This document shows positions 28,506 to 38,456 of a stretch of DNA of 64,000 nt, in pieces (the first letter of the stretch is position 1; each line of letters begins with the position of its first letter). The notes below the pieces were generated by a model. That model did no database searches. It was not told the origin of the DNA and worked only from the letters and a program-made list of their open reading frames with translations. The translations under genes and the position numbers were made by a program. Source of the DNA: Micavibrio aeruginosavorus ARL-13 (GTDB lineage Bacteria > Pseudomonadota > Alphaproteobacteria > Micavibrionales > Micavibrionaceae); the NCBI RefSeq assembly GCF_000226315.1, contig NC_016026.1:1922001-1986000 (forward strand), read 5' to 3'.

Positions 28506-29168
28506 ATGGGACAGTTTCAAGCCGTTTTAGTCGATATTGATGGCACCACAGCCGATTGCGAGCAACGCAACCGCGGTGTGCTGGAAGATGTCGCCGCCGC
28601 CCATGGCGGAAAAATTGAAAAGCAGGACTGGCTGATCCTCGCCGGAACCAACGATCATTTCATTCATGGCTGGCTGGCCCAACAATTTAAGACCTTCAAC
28701 ATCGCCGCCGATGATTTCGTTATGGAAGTCAAAAAGGGTTATCTGCAACGCGCGTTCGAAGTTGTGGCGCGCGACGGCATGGTCGATAATTTCAATCATA
28801 TCATCCGCAACAAAATGCCCATCGCGGCCGTGACCAATTCCCCAACCGATATCGCCCTGTCGAACATCACCGCCACTGGATGCCTGCCATACATGCAGTT
28901 CGTCCTGACCGCGGATGATGTCAAGGCCGCGGGCCGCCCGATCAAACCGGCACCGGACCCGTATTTGATGGGGGCGGAACGTCTGGGCGTTGCCCCCGAA
29001 GACTGCATCGTATTTGAAGACAGCAAAACCGGCGTCACCGCCGGGGTCGCCGCCGGATGCACCGTCATTCAAATTGTGGATGATCCGGCCTTTGCCGCAC
29101 CGAATGCGCATTATCACGCGTATAATGCTCAGCAATTGCGGGCCATCTGCAAGAAATTGATTCCTTAA
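28506..29168 (+). CDS. HAD-superfamily phosphatase (beta-phosphoglucomutase-like)
   Basis: A 220-residue HAD hydrolase with the nucleophile motif VLVDIDGTTAD, a helical cap (about 20-90), the second motif VTNSP, a lysine in PIKPAPDPYLMG and the last acidic motif CIVFEDSKTGVTAG. Likely acts on a small sugar phosphate or nucleotide; substrate unknown. It precedes a ROK sugar kinase by 20 bases and a SixA-like phosphatase, so a carbohydrate phosphate role is plausible inference. Confidence 0.88.
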   Translation: MGQFQAVLVDIDGTTADCEQRNRGVLEDVAAAHGGKIEKQDWLILAGTNDHFIHGWLAQQFKTFNIAADDFVMEVKKGYLQRAFEVVARDGMVDNFNHIIRNKMPIAAVTNSPTDIALSNITATGCLPYMQFVLTADDVKAAGRPIKPAPDPYLMGAERLGVAPEDCIVFEDSKTGVTAGVAAGCTVIQIVDDPAFAAPNAHYHAYNAQQLRAICKKLIP

Positions 29169-29188
29169 AACACACGGACTGCATCATC

Positions 29189-30196
29189 ATGCGCATCGGC
29201 ATCGACCTTGGCGGGACCAAGACGGAAATTATTTGCCTGGATAAAAACAACGGCAAGGAATTGTACCGCCAGCGTGTACCGACGCAAAAGGGATCATACG
29301 AATCCACCATCACCACCATTCGCAGTCTGGTCGAACAGGCGGAAGCCACGCTGGGCCAAACCGGCACCGTGGGTGTCGGCATTCCGGGCACCGTGTCACG
29401 CGATACTGGCCTTGTTAAAAATGCCAACAGCACATGGCTGATCGGCAAACCGCTGGACAAGGATTTGTCCGACGCGTTGGGCCGCCCGATCCGGACCGAA
29501 AACGATGCCAATTGCCTAGCCGTGTCCGAAGCCACCGATGGTGCGGGCGCGGGAAAATCCGTCGTCTTCGCTGTGATCATTGGCACCGGATGCGGTGCGG
29601 GGATTGCGGTGGATGGACGCGCCGTGCCGGGCATTAACGGGATTGGTGGCGAATGGGGGCATAACCCGTTGCCGTACCCCACCGTCTATAACCCCGATGC
29701 ACAATCATTATACAGCGCGTTCGAATCCGCACCGGGCGTCACCGATACGCTGCACACCTACTTCACCGACGATGTGAAATTGTCCGAATATCCGGGCCCG
29801 TTGTGCTATTGCGGGCGGCGCGGCTGTCTGGAGACATGGATTTCCGGCACCGGATTTAAAAACGATTATCACCGCGTAACGGGTGAGGCGATATCCACCC
29901 ACGACATCATTGCCGCATCGAAAGCGGGTGAGGCCAAGGCCGTGGCCGCTCTGCACCGTTATGCCGACCGTGTGGCGCGCGGGTTGGCCGGGGTCATCAA
30001 CATCCTCGACCCCGATATCGTCGTCCTGGGTGGCGGGATGAGCAATGTTGATGCATTGTACGATCTGCTGCCCAAAATCTGGGGCCGCTATATCTTCTCG
30101 GATCACGTCAACACCGCCCTCGCCCCAGCCCGCCATGGTGATTCATCGGGCGTGCGCGGTGCCGCATGGCTGTGGTCCCGTGATGAAGCGGCATAA
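29189..30196 (+). CDS. ROK-family sugar kinase (NagK/Mak-like)
   Basis: A 335-residue ROK kinase: phosphate motif IGIDLGGTKTE, catalytic region VGIPGTVS and NDANCLAVSEA, GEWGHNPL, and the zinc motif CYCGRRGCLETWISG. This pattern is typical of N-acetylglucosamine kinase or fructokinase (NagK or Mak). Which sugar is used cannot be decided from sequence alone. Immediately downstream of the HAD gene, so probably an operon. Confidence 0.9.
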   Translation: MRIGIDLGGTKTEIICLDKNNGKELYRQRVPTQKGSYESTITTIRSLVEQAEATLGQTGTVGVGIPGTVSRDTGLVKNANSTWLIGKPLDKDLSDALGRPIRTENDANCLAVSEATDGAGAGKSVVFAVIIGTGCGAGIAVDGRAVPGINGIGGEWGHNPLPYPTVYNPDAQSLYSAFESAPGVTDTLHTYFTDDVKLSEYPGPLCYCGRRGCLETWISGTGFKNDYHRVTGEAISTHDIIAASKAGEAKAVAALHRYADRVARGLAGVINILDPDIVVLGGGMSNVDALYDLLPKIWGRYIFSDHVNTALAPARHGDSSGVRGAAWLWSRDEAA

Positions 30197-30260
30197 TTCG
30201 CAATTTACATGCTTGATCCTTAACCTTATCGGTTTATTCTTATAGGCAAGGATCGTACCC

Positions 30261-30791
30261 ATGCGTCAGCTTTACATTCTCCGTCATGCACAGGCCGCAT
30301 CCCCGCAAGGGGTTGATGACAAGCACCGCCCCCTGACCCGTCAGGGCTTGGCCGATGCGCGCGCACTTGGTCAATTGATGGACCGGATGGAATTTAAGCC
30401 GGATTATATCCTCTGTTCTCCCGCACGCCGCACGCGCCAGACGCTGGCCAAAATTCAGGAAACGCTGGGACCGGATACACCCGTCGGTTATGCCAGCGGA
30501 CTGTATTTCGCTACGACCGGACAATTATACGACCACATCAAACGCGTGGATTCAAAATACCGCAATATCATGCTGGTATCGCATAACCCGTCGGTTCACG
30601 GGCTGGCCCGTTTCCTGACCGGATTGGGGCCGCCGGATTTATTGATGCTGCTGGAACTGGATTACCGGGAATGCACGATGGCCGCGCTGGATTGCCCAAT
30701 TGATTCATGGGCCAGCCTGTTGCCAGCGCAATGCGATTTGAAAAACCTGCTAATCCCCGGAAAAGATTTCCGCGGTGAGATTGTCGATTAA
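30261..30791 (+). CDS. SixA-like histidine phosphatase
   Basis: A 176-residue phosphohistidine phosphatase of the RHG family: LRHAQA at residues 7-12 and the second histidine in VSHNPSVHGLA, with an arginine in SPARRTRQT. SixA removes phosphate from HPt domains or NPr; a hybrid kinase with an HPt domain lies about 4 kb away, but a functional link is only a guess. The last four bases overlap convergent hdaA. Confidence 0.87.
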   Translation: MRQLYILRHAQAASPQGVDDKHRPLTRQGLADARALGQLMDRMEFKPDYILCSPARRTRQTLAKIQETLGPDTPVGYASGLYFATTGQLYDHIKRVDSKYRNIMLVSHNPSVHGLARFLTGLGPPDLLMLLELDYRECTMAALDCPIDSWASLLPAQCDLKNLLIPGKDFRGEIVD

Positions 30792-31486
30792 AATTCGTCC
30801 TGTATCTGCGTCAGAACATCGCGCACCAGCGGCACGGAAATCGCCCGCTTCTGCGCCAGCGCCAACGCATCCGCCCGCGTGACCAGATCACGCGCCGCCG
30901 CGAATGACCGCTCCATCCGTGGCAGCAGATAGGTCATGACATCCTGCCCCACTTGCAATTGGCGGTCGGCGAACATTTTCACCAAAACCGCGCCCAGCAG
31001 AGTTTCATCCGGCGCATGAATGGCCACGGCCGGGGCCGCACGCAGACGTGAGGCCAGATCCGCCACAATGAAATCCAACCGCGATGGTGCCGTGCGGAAG
31101 GTCAGCAGGATCGTATGCCCCTGTTCCCGCGCCATGTTGTAGAGGTGGAACAAGGTTGTTTCACTGGCACGGTCGCCAATCCACGGATCGACGCCGTCAA
31201 TGACCAGATGGGGACCACGCGCAAACAATTCATCCGCCGGAATTTTGGCCAGATCGGATGGCGCAATCGCCACCGCATCCGTTTGATCGGCCCATACCGC
31301 CGCCAAATGTGACTTCCCGCAGGCTGCGGGCCCGTGCAGGACCAAAGCCGGGGCGGGCCAGTCGGGCCAACGATCAATCCATGCCACGGCATCGGCATTG
31401 CTGGGCGCGATCAGGAAATCATCCCGCCCCTGGGCCGTACGGTGCCCCAGATCGAAGGTCAGTTGTTGGACGCTGGCGTTACTCAC
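30788..31486 (-). CDS. hdaA: Hda/HdaA-like replication regulatory ATPase
   Basis: A 232-residue DnaA-like AAA+ protein: Walker A GPAACGKSHL, a Walker B-like HLVIDGVD, and an N-terminal QLTFDLGHRT clamp-binding-type motif. Lacks the DNA-binding domain of DnaA. HdaA drives DnaA-ATP hydrolysis with the sliding clamp. It is the last gene of an operon with overlapping DUF2066-perM-hdaA, a common alphaproteobacterial layout. Confidence 0.9.
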   Translation of the reverse strand: MSNASVQQLTFDLGHRTAQGRDDFLIAPSNADAVAWIDRWPDWPAPALVLHGPAACGKSHLAAVWADQTDAVAIAPSDLAKIPADELFARGPHLVIDGVDPWIGDRASETTLFHLYNMAREQGHTILLTFRTAPSRLDFIVADLASRLRAAPAVAIHAPDETLLGAVLVKMFADRQLQVGQDVMTYLLPRMERSFAAARDLVTRADALALAQKRAISVPLVRDVLTQIQDEF

Positions 31487-32619
31487 TGTGGCTGATCCCC
31501 GTCTTTGGGCTGATCATCCTGATCGACGGCCACATCCACTGTTGCGGGCGGCGTTACAGCCGCGCCGTCTTTGTAGTACAGGCTGGATTTGTACTGACGC
31601 ACGGCAAAACGGGTCAGCACACTGACAATCACCGCCACCGGAACCGCCAGCAACATGCCCACCAGCCCCAGCAAGGTTCCCCCCGCCAGCAAGGCAAACA
31701 AAATCCACAACGGGTGCAAGCCGACGGCCTGGCCCATAATGCGCGGGGTGATGAAATTGCCTTCAATAAACTGCCCGGTCAGGAAGATCGCCGCGATGAT
31801 CCCGATATAGGACCAGTCACCGCCCGTCTGGAACCACGCGATCCCCAAACTGGTGACCAGACCAAAGGTCGAGCCGACATACGGGATCACCGACAAAATG
31901 CCCGTGACCACACCAATCAAAAATCCGTAATTCAAACCCGCAATCGTCAACGCCAGCGCATAGGCCATGCCCAGAATAAAGGACACGGTTAATTGCCCAC
32001 GGATAAAACCGCCCAGCTTGGTGTTCATATCGTGCAACAAGTCTTTAATCACGGTGTAGCTCCCCCGCGGGATCATACCGTCGATCCAGCGTGTAATCGG
32101 TTCCCATTGAACCATCATAAAAAAGGCAACCAAAGGCGTCAGGGCGCAAAGCGCAATCATGCCGACCAAGGCCTGTCCGCCACTCAAAATTCCGCCGACC
32201 AGATCACCGCCAACGCTGAACACACGGCCCAGCCATTTTTGCACCATGTCCTGATAGGAAGACATATCGCCAGCGCCAAACCGGGTCTGCAATGTTTCGA
32301 AATAAGGTTGCAGGGCCACACGCGCCTGTTCTGCGTATCCCGGCAAAGCCTGGGCCAATTGCACCGCTTCACGATAGGCAAATGGGATAATCAAACCCAG
32401 AACGGTAATCACAACAACAAAAAACGACAGCAGGATAATCAAAGCCGCCGCCGCGCGGGGCATACCCGTGCGGGACAGGCGCTGCATCACCGGATCGAGC
32501 AGATAGGCGATGGCCAGACCAATGACAAACGGCACCAGCACATCGCCCAGAGCCCAGACCAGCCCCAGAAACAGGGCCGCCATGGCGGTCCAGAACATCA
32601 TATGTGCGCGCAATGTCAT
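31483..32619 (-). CDS. AI-2E/PerM-family membrane transporter
   Basis: A 378-residue polytopic protein of the AI-2E transporter (PerM) family, with several hydrophobic helices, including LVPFVIGLAIAYLLDP near the N-terminus, GFLIGVVTGILSVIPYVG and GNFITPRIMGQAVGLHPLW. The substrate is unknown in most members. It overlaps hdaA by four bases and the DUF2066 gene by four bases, so all three are translated together. Confidence 0.92.
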   Translation of the reverse strand: MTLRAHMMFWTAMAALFLGLVWALGDVLVPFVIGLAIAYLLDPVMQRLSRTGMPRAAAALIILLSFFVVVITVLGLIIPFAYREAVQLAQALPGYAEQARVALQPYFETLQTRFGAGDMSSYQDMVQKWLGRVFSVGGDLVGGILSGGQALVGMIALCALTPLVAFFMMVQWEPITRWIDGMIPRGSYTVIKDLLHDMNTKLGGFIRGQLTVSFILGMAYALALTIAGLNYGFLIGVVTGILSVIPYVGSTFGLVTSLGIAWFQTGGDWSYIGIIAAIFLTGQFIEGNFITPRIMGQAVGLHPLWILFALLAGGTLLGLVGMLLAVPVAVIVSVLTRFAVRQYKSSLYYKDGAAVTPPATVDVAVDQDDQPKDGDQPQ

Positions 32620-33827
32620 TGATAGGGGCTCCCGTATTTTTTCAGCATCAAGTCATAGGTTTGTGGCGCAGCCATATCGCCATAGGTCGGGTCGTATGTC
32701 ACGACAGAGGGCTGGGACAAAATCAAATCGGCCTGTGACAACGCCAGACGCAGGCGGTCTTCGCCACCTTGAAACACAAATTCAACGCGGGCCTCGCGCG
32801 GCGTTACGGACAGGATGCGCATATCGGCAATACCCTGCACCCGTTTCAGCGCGTTCCGGGTTTCCACCCATTGCTGCATCGTCGTAAAGGGCACACGGGC
32901 AGACAGCACGCTCTGCGGATCCGCCGTTACGGCAACGGCGGTTTGCGCTTTCCATTCTTTCTGCAACGCCTGACGCACGGCTTGCACGGCCTGGTCAAAC
33001 ACGGCATCGGACAATGCATTACCATCCGCACCTGCGGGAATGTTCAGCGTTTGCACATATTCCGGCTGGGACCGATCGGTGCGATAGATCAAAACATCCA
33101 AGCCCTGCCCGCCCGCGCTCTGCGCAGCCATCAAAACCACAGCTTCATTCGCGCCGTAACGGTCCAGCATGTCCGCCAGACCCGCCGGTTGATAGGTCAG
33201 CGCTTCATTATCACCGATGCTGGCAACATCGCGCACATCGCCCAACGGCACCGCCACCGGCACCAACCCACCGGTTTGATCCAACCGGTTCCACGCCTGA
33301 AGCCACGGGTTTGTATCACGCCACAACACCTGGCTGGCTCCAACCTGAAAGAACGGCAGAACCAGAACGGGCTTGCTGGCGATTTCGGTATAGCTGACAC
33401 CCTGAATATTCAAATACTGGCGTACATAATCGGCATTGAAGCGGAAGGTATAGGTACCAACATACCGCACGGCGGACAGACGTTCCTGCGTTACCTCGAA
33501 ATCATTGATCATGGTTGAAATGGTGGCGGCATCCGGGGCCTTGAACCCGGCGCGCTGATCTTCCGGCATCAGCCGTTCAGCCAATTGCGTGAACGCTTTG
33601 ACCTGCGCTTCGGCGAAGGCTTTTTCGCGCGCTTCGACCGCGTTTTTGGCGGTTGCATCCACTTCGACGCCGGCGACGGTGAATGGGTCACTGACCATTT
33701 CAACCGCGCCCGCAACAGGTTCTGCGGCAATCTCTGTACCCTGTGCGCGCACGGCCGGGGCCGCGAGTATCCCGCACAGAAGCGCCAGAGATAAAGCAAG
33801 ATGACGATGTTTCAACAGGGTCTTCAT
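32616..33827 (-). CDS. DUF2066 periplasmic protein
   Basis: A 403-residue protein with a signal peptide ending near AVRAQG (residues 1-29), then the DUF2066 domain (VAGVEVDATAKNAVEAREKAFAEAQ and VRYVGTYTFRFNADYVRQYL). Function is unknown. It leads the operon DUF2066-perM-hdaA, which is often conserved. Confidence 0.85.
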   Translation of the reverse strand: MKTLLKHRHLALSLALLCGILAAPAVRAQGTEIAAEPVAGAVEMVSDPFTVAGVEVDATAKNAVEAREKAFAEAQVKAFTQLAERLMPEDQRAGFKAPDAATISTMINDFEVTQERLSAVRYVGTYTFRFNADYVRQYLNIQGVSYTEIASKPVLVLPFFQVGASQVLWRDTNPWLQAWNRLDQTGGLVPVAVPLGDVRDVASIGDNEALTYQPAGLADMLDRYGANEAVVLMAAQSAGGQGLDVLIYRTDRSQPEYVQTLNIPAGADGNALSDAVFDQAVQAVRQALQKEWKAQTAVAVTADPQSVLSARVPFTTMQQWVETRNALKRVQGIADMRILSVTPREARVEFVFQGGEDRLRLALSQADLILSQPSVVTYDPTYGDMAAPQTYDLMLKKYGSPYQ

Positions 33828-34007
33828 GGCGGTCGCAACGTTCCTCTTAATGGATCATACCCAGGACATCGACTGTACCATGCGATTTGGCCCGGAATAT
33901 GGCCCCCTTTTATGACATTCCCGGGGGTTTCGATCCAGCCCTCTTGATCCAGATGGGCATTTAAGGGTATGGATGAGGCAGTCATTCTTTATGTAGAAGA
34001 GCCGATC

Positions 34008-34172
34008 ATGAGCCACCATAACGACCACCACGCCCCTGCCACCGCTGTTGACGTCGATCCGGCCGCCCTGGCGGATGCCCGGAATCTGTGGGCCGCTTTT
34101 GTGCATTACTCGAAATATGGAATTATCGCCGTTGTGGTCATTTTGGCCCTGATGGCCCTGTTCCTGCTCTAA
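34008..34172 (+). CDS. aa3-type cytochrome c oxidase subunit IV
   Basis: A 54-residue protein with a histidine-rich N-terminus (MSHHNDHH) and a single C-terminal membrane helix (IIAVVVILALMALFLL), in the layout of the small bacterial aa3-oxidase subunit IV. Start ATG 34008 has an AGAAGAG site; the longer in-frame start at 33969 is less likely. Other oxidase genes are not nearby. Confidence 0.72.
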   Translation: MSHHNDHHAPATAVDVDPAALADARNLWAAFVHYSKYGIIAVVVILALMALFLL

Positions 34173-34300
34173 TCCCTAAAATTCTGGCGGATTTCTGCGC
34201 TTTCCCCCCGGGCCCCACGGCGGCGGGGGATTTTTGCCGCCTGCGGCATGCCCCGGCTAAGCCCTTAAAACCTTTCACTCTTCTGTAACTTTTTCCCCGC

Positions 34301-37300
34301 ATGATACGGGAGGATGCCAGCCCGGACCCAGTCCACCGGGCACATCCGGGGCCCGTCATGCACAAGACACAGATCCATTCCATTTCCCCTGCCCCCCGCA
34401 TATCCATGCGGGTGATGGTGCGTTTGTGGGTTTTAACCCTGATCTGGCTGGTCGGATTGCCTGCTTTTCCGGTTTTGGCCCAAAGTGCCGGTAATCTGGC
34501 GGCCTTGCCCGCCCCCATCACGCTGCGCGATGGGCAGGATTCATACGATCTGAACAACAACCTGTTCATCACCCCCGACCCGCTGGGGCAAATGAGCTAT
34601 GCCAGCCTGATCGACCGCCATATGAAAGGCATGCGCGGCGCATTGCGCGGCCAATCGATTATCACGCTGGGCACAAAACCCGTTCCGCACTGGATGGTGT
34701 TCGCCCTGAACAACCAGAGCAACACATCACATTGGACGTTATCGTTGGGCCGTCACGGCGATGGCCGTTACGGCGTGGCGCAACAGATTTATCTGTATGA
34801 CCACCTGAACCAGCGCCGCATCCTGACCGCCATCAAAACCGCCACAGCCGATGCACCATCCCCCAAAGATGTTCCGACGCAAGGCGCAGCCATCTCATTC
34901 GATTTGCCCGTAGGGCGTCAGGCTTTGATGGTTTTGTATGTTGTACCCGAAGGCGGCGGCCCGGTGACATTGGCCCCGACACTCAAAACAGACCGTGCGT
35001 TCTTTGACGCCCAGAACAATCCATGGCGCACCGGCGCGATGATCCGCACCGGACTGATTGCCTTACTGGGGTTGTTTGCAGGGGCGCTGATCTTCCGCCG
35101 CATGATCATTGCGGGGGGATTTATGGTGTATTATGCCGCGAATATGGCGGCCTATATGATCCAGAACGATGTCATTTATGATCCCGCACCGCTGGCCAGT
35201 GAAACATCACCGCTGTTGTTTGCCGGAATTGTGGCCATCGCCCTGTTGCTCAGCCGTTTCTTCCTGAACCTGTCGCGCGGGCAGACGATTGAAAAGCTGA
35301 TTATATATGGGTGCATCCTGCTGATTGGTATCAGCATCACCATCGGCACAATGGCGATCCCGGATTCATCGATCCTGCGCCCCATGCTGATCACGGGTAT
35401 CCCTGTTGCCGCTTTGGCGTTTTTATCACTGTTCTGCTTCGCCCAAGGGCATGCCGGAACGCCCGCCGCCAATATCATGGGCACGGGATGGCTGATTGGA
35501 TTTGCCGGAGCGCTGACCGCAGGACTGGCCGTCCTCGGCATCCTTCCGCCAACCCCGATCATGGTCAATGCCTATTGGATCGCCCTGTTCATCCAGGCGC
35601 CGGTCTTTATCATCGGTATCTTCGTCCGCAGCTGGGCGAAGGATGTGGAAAATATCAGCGATGAATCCCTGGCCGAAGACGATGTGGATGCGTTGGGGCG
35701 CCTGAAACAAACAAAAGAATCGGTTGAAAACGCACGCCTTCTGAAAGTGATTGAGCACGAACGCCAGACATTGGAAGAATTGCGCGAACGCGAATTGAAA
35801 CAAACCGAGGAAATGCGCATCGCCAAGGAAACAGCCGACGCGGCCAACCGGTCTAAATCCGCTTTCCTGGCCGTCATCAGCCACGAAATCCGCACACCGA
35901 TGACCGGGATCATGGGTATGGTGCGATTGTTGCTGGATTCGCATTTGACCCGCGATCAGGTCGATTATGCCCGCACGATTCAGGATTCGGGCGACGCCAT
36001 GATTGCCCTGCTGAACGACATTCTGGATTTCGAAAAAATCGAAAGCGGAAAAATGGATCTGGAGAATGTCGATTTCGACCTGCACCGCATGATCAACGGC
36101 GTGGTGACATTGATGTCCGGCCATGCCACACAAAAATCCATCAGCCTGACAACAGAAATCGGCCCGGATGTTCCCCGCTTTATCAAAGGCGACCCGGTAC
36201 GCCTGCGCCAGGTTTTGCTGAATTTGGTTGGGAATTCGATCAAATTCACATCCGAAGGCGGCGTGACCATTGTCGTCCGGCGCGAAGGGGGAGACGCCGA
36301 TCATCACCGCCTGTATTTCGCGGTGCGCGACACCGGAGCCGGAATTTCGCCGGACGCACAGAAAAACCTGTTCAACCCCTTTGCTCAGGCCGATTCCAGT
36401 ATCAGCCGCAAGTTCGGCGGCACGGGGCTGGGGCTGGCCATTTGCCAACGCCTGATCACCGCCATGGGTGGCACCATCGCGATCAATTCCAAAGAAGGGC
36501 AAGGATCAACCTTCTTCTACACGATCACGATGGAACACGGCCACGCCGCTGGCGTTCAGGAACCGGGGAACAAATCCCTGTCCGAATCCGGGGCCGCCCC
36601 GTCCAAGTCCCTGCGCATCCTGTGCGTGGACGACAACGAGATTAACCAGAAATTGTTGCAGGAATTTGTGTCCCGCATGGGACACAAACCCACGACATGC
36701 GGCAGTGGTGAGGACGCACTGAAAATCATCGAAAGCCATGATTTTGATATGGTGTTCATGGACATCGAATTGCCGGGCATTTCCGGCATGGGGGCCACCC
36801 GCGCCATCCGCGCCATGCGCGTGCCGCAAAAATCACATTTGCCTGTGATTGCATTGACCGGAAATGTGCGGGACGATGATATTCGTCAATGTTACGCCGC
36901 CAATATGAACGGACACCTGGCCAAGCCCATCGACCCCGCCCAGATGAAAGCCCAAATCGAAAAAGTCCTGCGCGGAAAACTCGACAATCCCGTCATTGTC
37001 GAAGACGATGGCGGCGGTAGCGATACATTTACACCCGTCCATGAAACCGTCGTTTCGATCGAGGATCCGCAAGACATGATCGAAGACGATGCCCCGATTT
37101 TACCCGGCCAGATGGACCAATCTGATGCAGTGGCGGATATCGACACCCCCGTTGACGATATCATGGAAGCCCCGATTACCGCTGAACGCGCCCCGATTAT
37201 GCAGGCCGCTTTACAGGATGATCCAACGCCACTTGATCTGGCCATCAGCGAGGATGAACTGGACGAAGATTCGTTTGTTCAGGCTTTGGATGCATCCACA

Positions 37301-37735
37301 GATGCAGAATTGGGCGATGATTTTTTCGATGATGATTTCGATGACATCATGACACGCACGGAAGAATTGCCGCCGCCGCCCGCCATGAACCGCACGATTG
37401 TTTTTGATTCCACCCTGCTGGACGGATTAAAGGGCAGCATGGATCAGGCATCGTTAAATGAAATGATGGCGGGCCTGATGGAAAAGATCGACGAGATCAT
37501 CACCCACACAAACGGTGCGATGCACGCCCACGACATGGACACCATCCGCGCACGTATGCACGAATTAAAGGGCATGTGCGGCAATTTCGGACTGCAGGAA
37601 CTGAGCCTGATTGCCGAACATGCGGAAAAGGCCGTCAAAGAAGGACAGATCGACACCCTGCCCGATGTTTTAAGCGCCCTGCCCGCCGCAGGTATCCGCG
37701 CACACAAGGTGATCGGCGAGTGGCTGCAGAATTAA
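34301..37735 (+). CDS. Hybrid sensor histidine kinase (7TMR-DISM, HK, REC, HPt)
   Basis: A 1,144-residue protein: N-terminal signal-type segment, an extracytoplasmic domain of the DISMED2 type (about 75-210), seven hydrophobic helices (about 245-445), a coiled coil, a HisKA domain with phospho-histidine H528 (ISHEIRTPM), an HATPase domain (NLVGNSIKFTSEGG, GTGLGLAIC), a receiver domain with D821 (VFMDIELPG), a long acidic linker and a C-terminal HPt domain with H1087 (ARMHELKGMCGNFG). All phosphorelay residues are intact. Start ATG could also lie at residue 20 or 36. No response regulator partner is next to it. It ends at a terminator. Confidence 0.93.
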   Translation: MIREDASPDPVHRAHPGPVMHKTQIHSISPAPRISMRVMVRLWVLTLIWLVGLPAFPVLAQSAGNLAALPAPITLRDGQDSYDLNNNLFITPDPLGQMSYASLIDRHMKGMRGALRGQSIITLGTKPVPHWMVFALNNQSNTSHWTLSLGRHGDGRYGVAQQIYLYDHLNQRRILTAIKTATADAPSPKDVPTQGAAISFDLPVGRQALMVLYVVPEGGGPVTLAPTLKTDRAFFDAQNNPWRTGAMIRTGLIALLGLFAGALIFRRMIIAGGFMVYYAANMAAYMIQNDVIYDPAPLASETSPLLFAGIVAIALLLSRFFLNLSRGQTIEKLIIYGCILLIGISITIGTMAIPDSSILRPMLITGIPVAALAFLSLFCFAQGHAGTPAANIMGTGWLIGFAGALTAGLAVLGILPPTPIMVNAYWIALFIQAPVFIIGIFVRSWAKDVENISDESLAEDDVDALGRLKQTKESVENARLLKVIEHERQTLEELRERELKQTEEMRIAKETADAANRSKSAFLAVISHEIRTPMTGIMGMVRLLLDSHLTRDQVDYARTIQDSGDAMIALLNDILDFEKIESGKMDLENVDFDLHRMINGVVTLMSGHATQKSISLTTEIGPDVPRFIKGDPVRLRQVLLNLVGNSIKFTSEGGVTIVVRREGGDADHHRLYFAVRDTGAGISPDAQKNLFNPFAQADSSISRKFGGTGLGLAICQRLITAMGGTIAINSKEGQGSTFFYTITMEHGHAAGVQEPGNKSLSESGAAPSKSLRILCVDDNEINQKLLQEFVSRMGHKPTTCGSGEDALKIIESHDFDMVFMDIELPGISGMGATRAIRAMRVPQKSHLPVIALTGNVRDDDIRQCYAANMNGHLAKPIDPAQMKAQIEKVLRGKLDNPVIVEDDGGGSDTFTPVHETVVSIEDPQDMIEDDAPILPGQMDQSDAVADIDTPVDDIMEAPITAERAPIMQAALQDDPTPLDLAISEDELDEDSFVQALDASTDAELGDDFFDDDFDDIMTRTEELPPPPAMNRTIVFDSTLLDGLKGSMDQASLNEMMAGLMEKIDEIITHTNGAMHAHDMDTIRARMHELKGMCGNFGLQELSLIAEHAEKAVKEGQIDTLPDVLSALPAAGIRAHKVIGEWLQN

Positions 37736-37772
37736 AAAAACGCCAGCCGGTTTCCCGACTGGCGTTTTAAAT
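37734..37772. terminator. Intrinsic terminator between hybrid kinase and ndk
   Basis: A-run, then a stem built on AACGCCAG with CTGGCGTT (arms extend inward with one mismatch), then a T run. It lies between the convergent kinase and ndk and may work both ways. Confidence 0.8.
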
Positions 37773-37784
37773 TCGTAAAGGCGA

Positions 37785-38207
37785 TTAGCCGACGATTTCG
37801 CACCCGGCGAAGAAATACGCGATTTCAATCGCGGCATTTTCCAACGAGTCAGAACCGTGAACGGAGTTCGCTTCGATGCTTTCAGCAAAGTCCTTGCGGA
37901 TCGTGCCGGCATCGGCGTTCGCCGGGTTTGTGGCGCCCATGATTTCGCGGTTTTTCAGAACAGCGTTTTCGCCTTCCAGAACCTGAACAACAACCGGACC
38001 GGAGGTCATGAATTTCACCAGCTCGCCATAGAACGGGCGCTCTTTGTGAACTTCATAGAATTTGCCCGCTTGAGCTTCGGTCATGTGGATGCGTTTCTGG
38101 GCCACGATGCGCAGGCCCGCTTTTTCGAAACGCTCGTTAATGGCACCGGTCAGGTTGCGACGGGTTGCATCCGGCTTCAGGATGGAGAAAGTACGTTCAA
38201 TCGCCAT
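37785..38207 (-). CDS. ndk: Nucleoside diphosphate kinase
   Basis: Balances nucleoside triphosphate pools by phosphate transfer through an active-site histidine (NSVHGSDS). The N-terminus [16 protein letters not shown] and the length of 140 match bacterial Ndk. The histidine and the substrate loop are intact. A monocistronic unit, convergent with the hybrid kinase. Confidence 0.97.
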   Translation of the reverse strand: MAIERTFSILKPDATRRNLTGAINERFEKAGLRIVAQKRIHMTEAQAGKFYEVHKERPFYGELVKFMTSGPVVVQVLEGENAVLKNREIMGATNPANADAGTIRKDFAESIEANSVHGSDSLENAAIEIAYFFAGCEIVG

Positions 38208-38456
38208 TTGGCTATCCTCTTCTAAACTCTGATAAATTTGCGGGTTTCCCCCGGAAAGTGGACATGGTTATAGAGGGGCCTTGTGCGAATTGCAATGTTT
38301 CAAATCGGCCCCAAAACAGCCCTGCGCAGCCTGCGGGGCTGAATTTCAGTCTTTTTCCAATAAAAATGAAGAAAATTAAGAAATTTCCTGTTAGGATGGC
38401 CTCCAAGAACAAGAAAAAAGAGTACTGGGTTTTGAGGGAGTTTATAGGGATCCACG

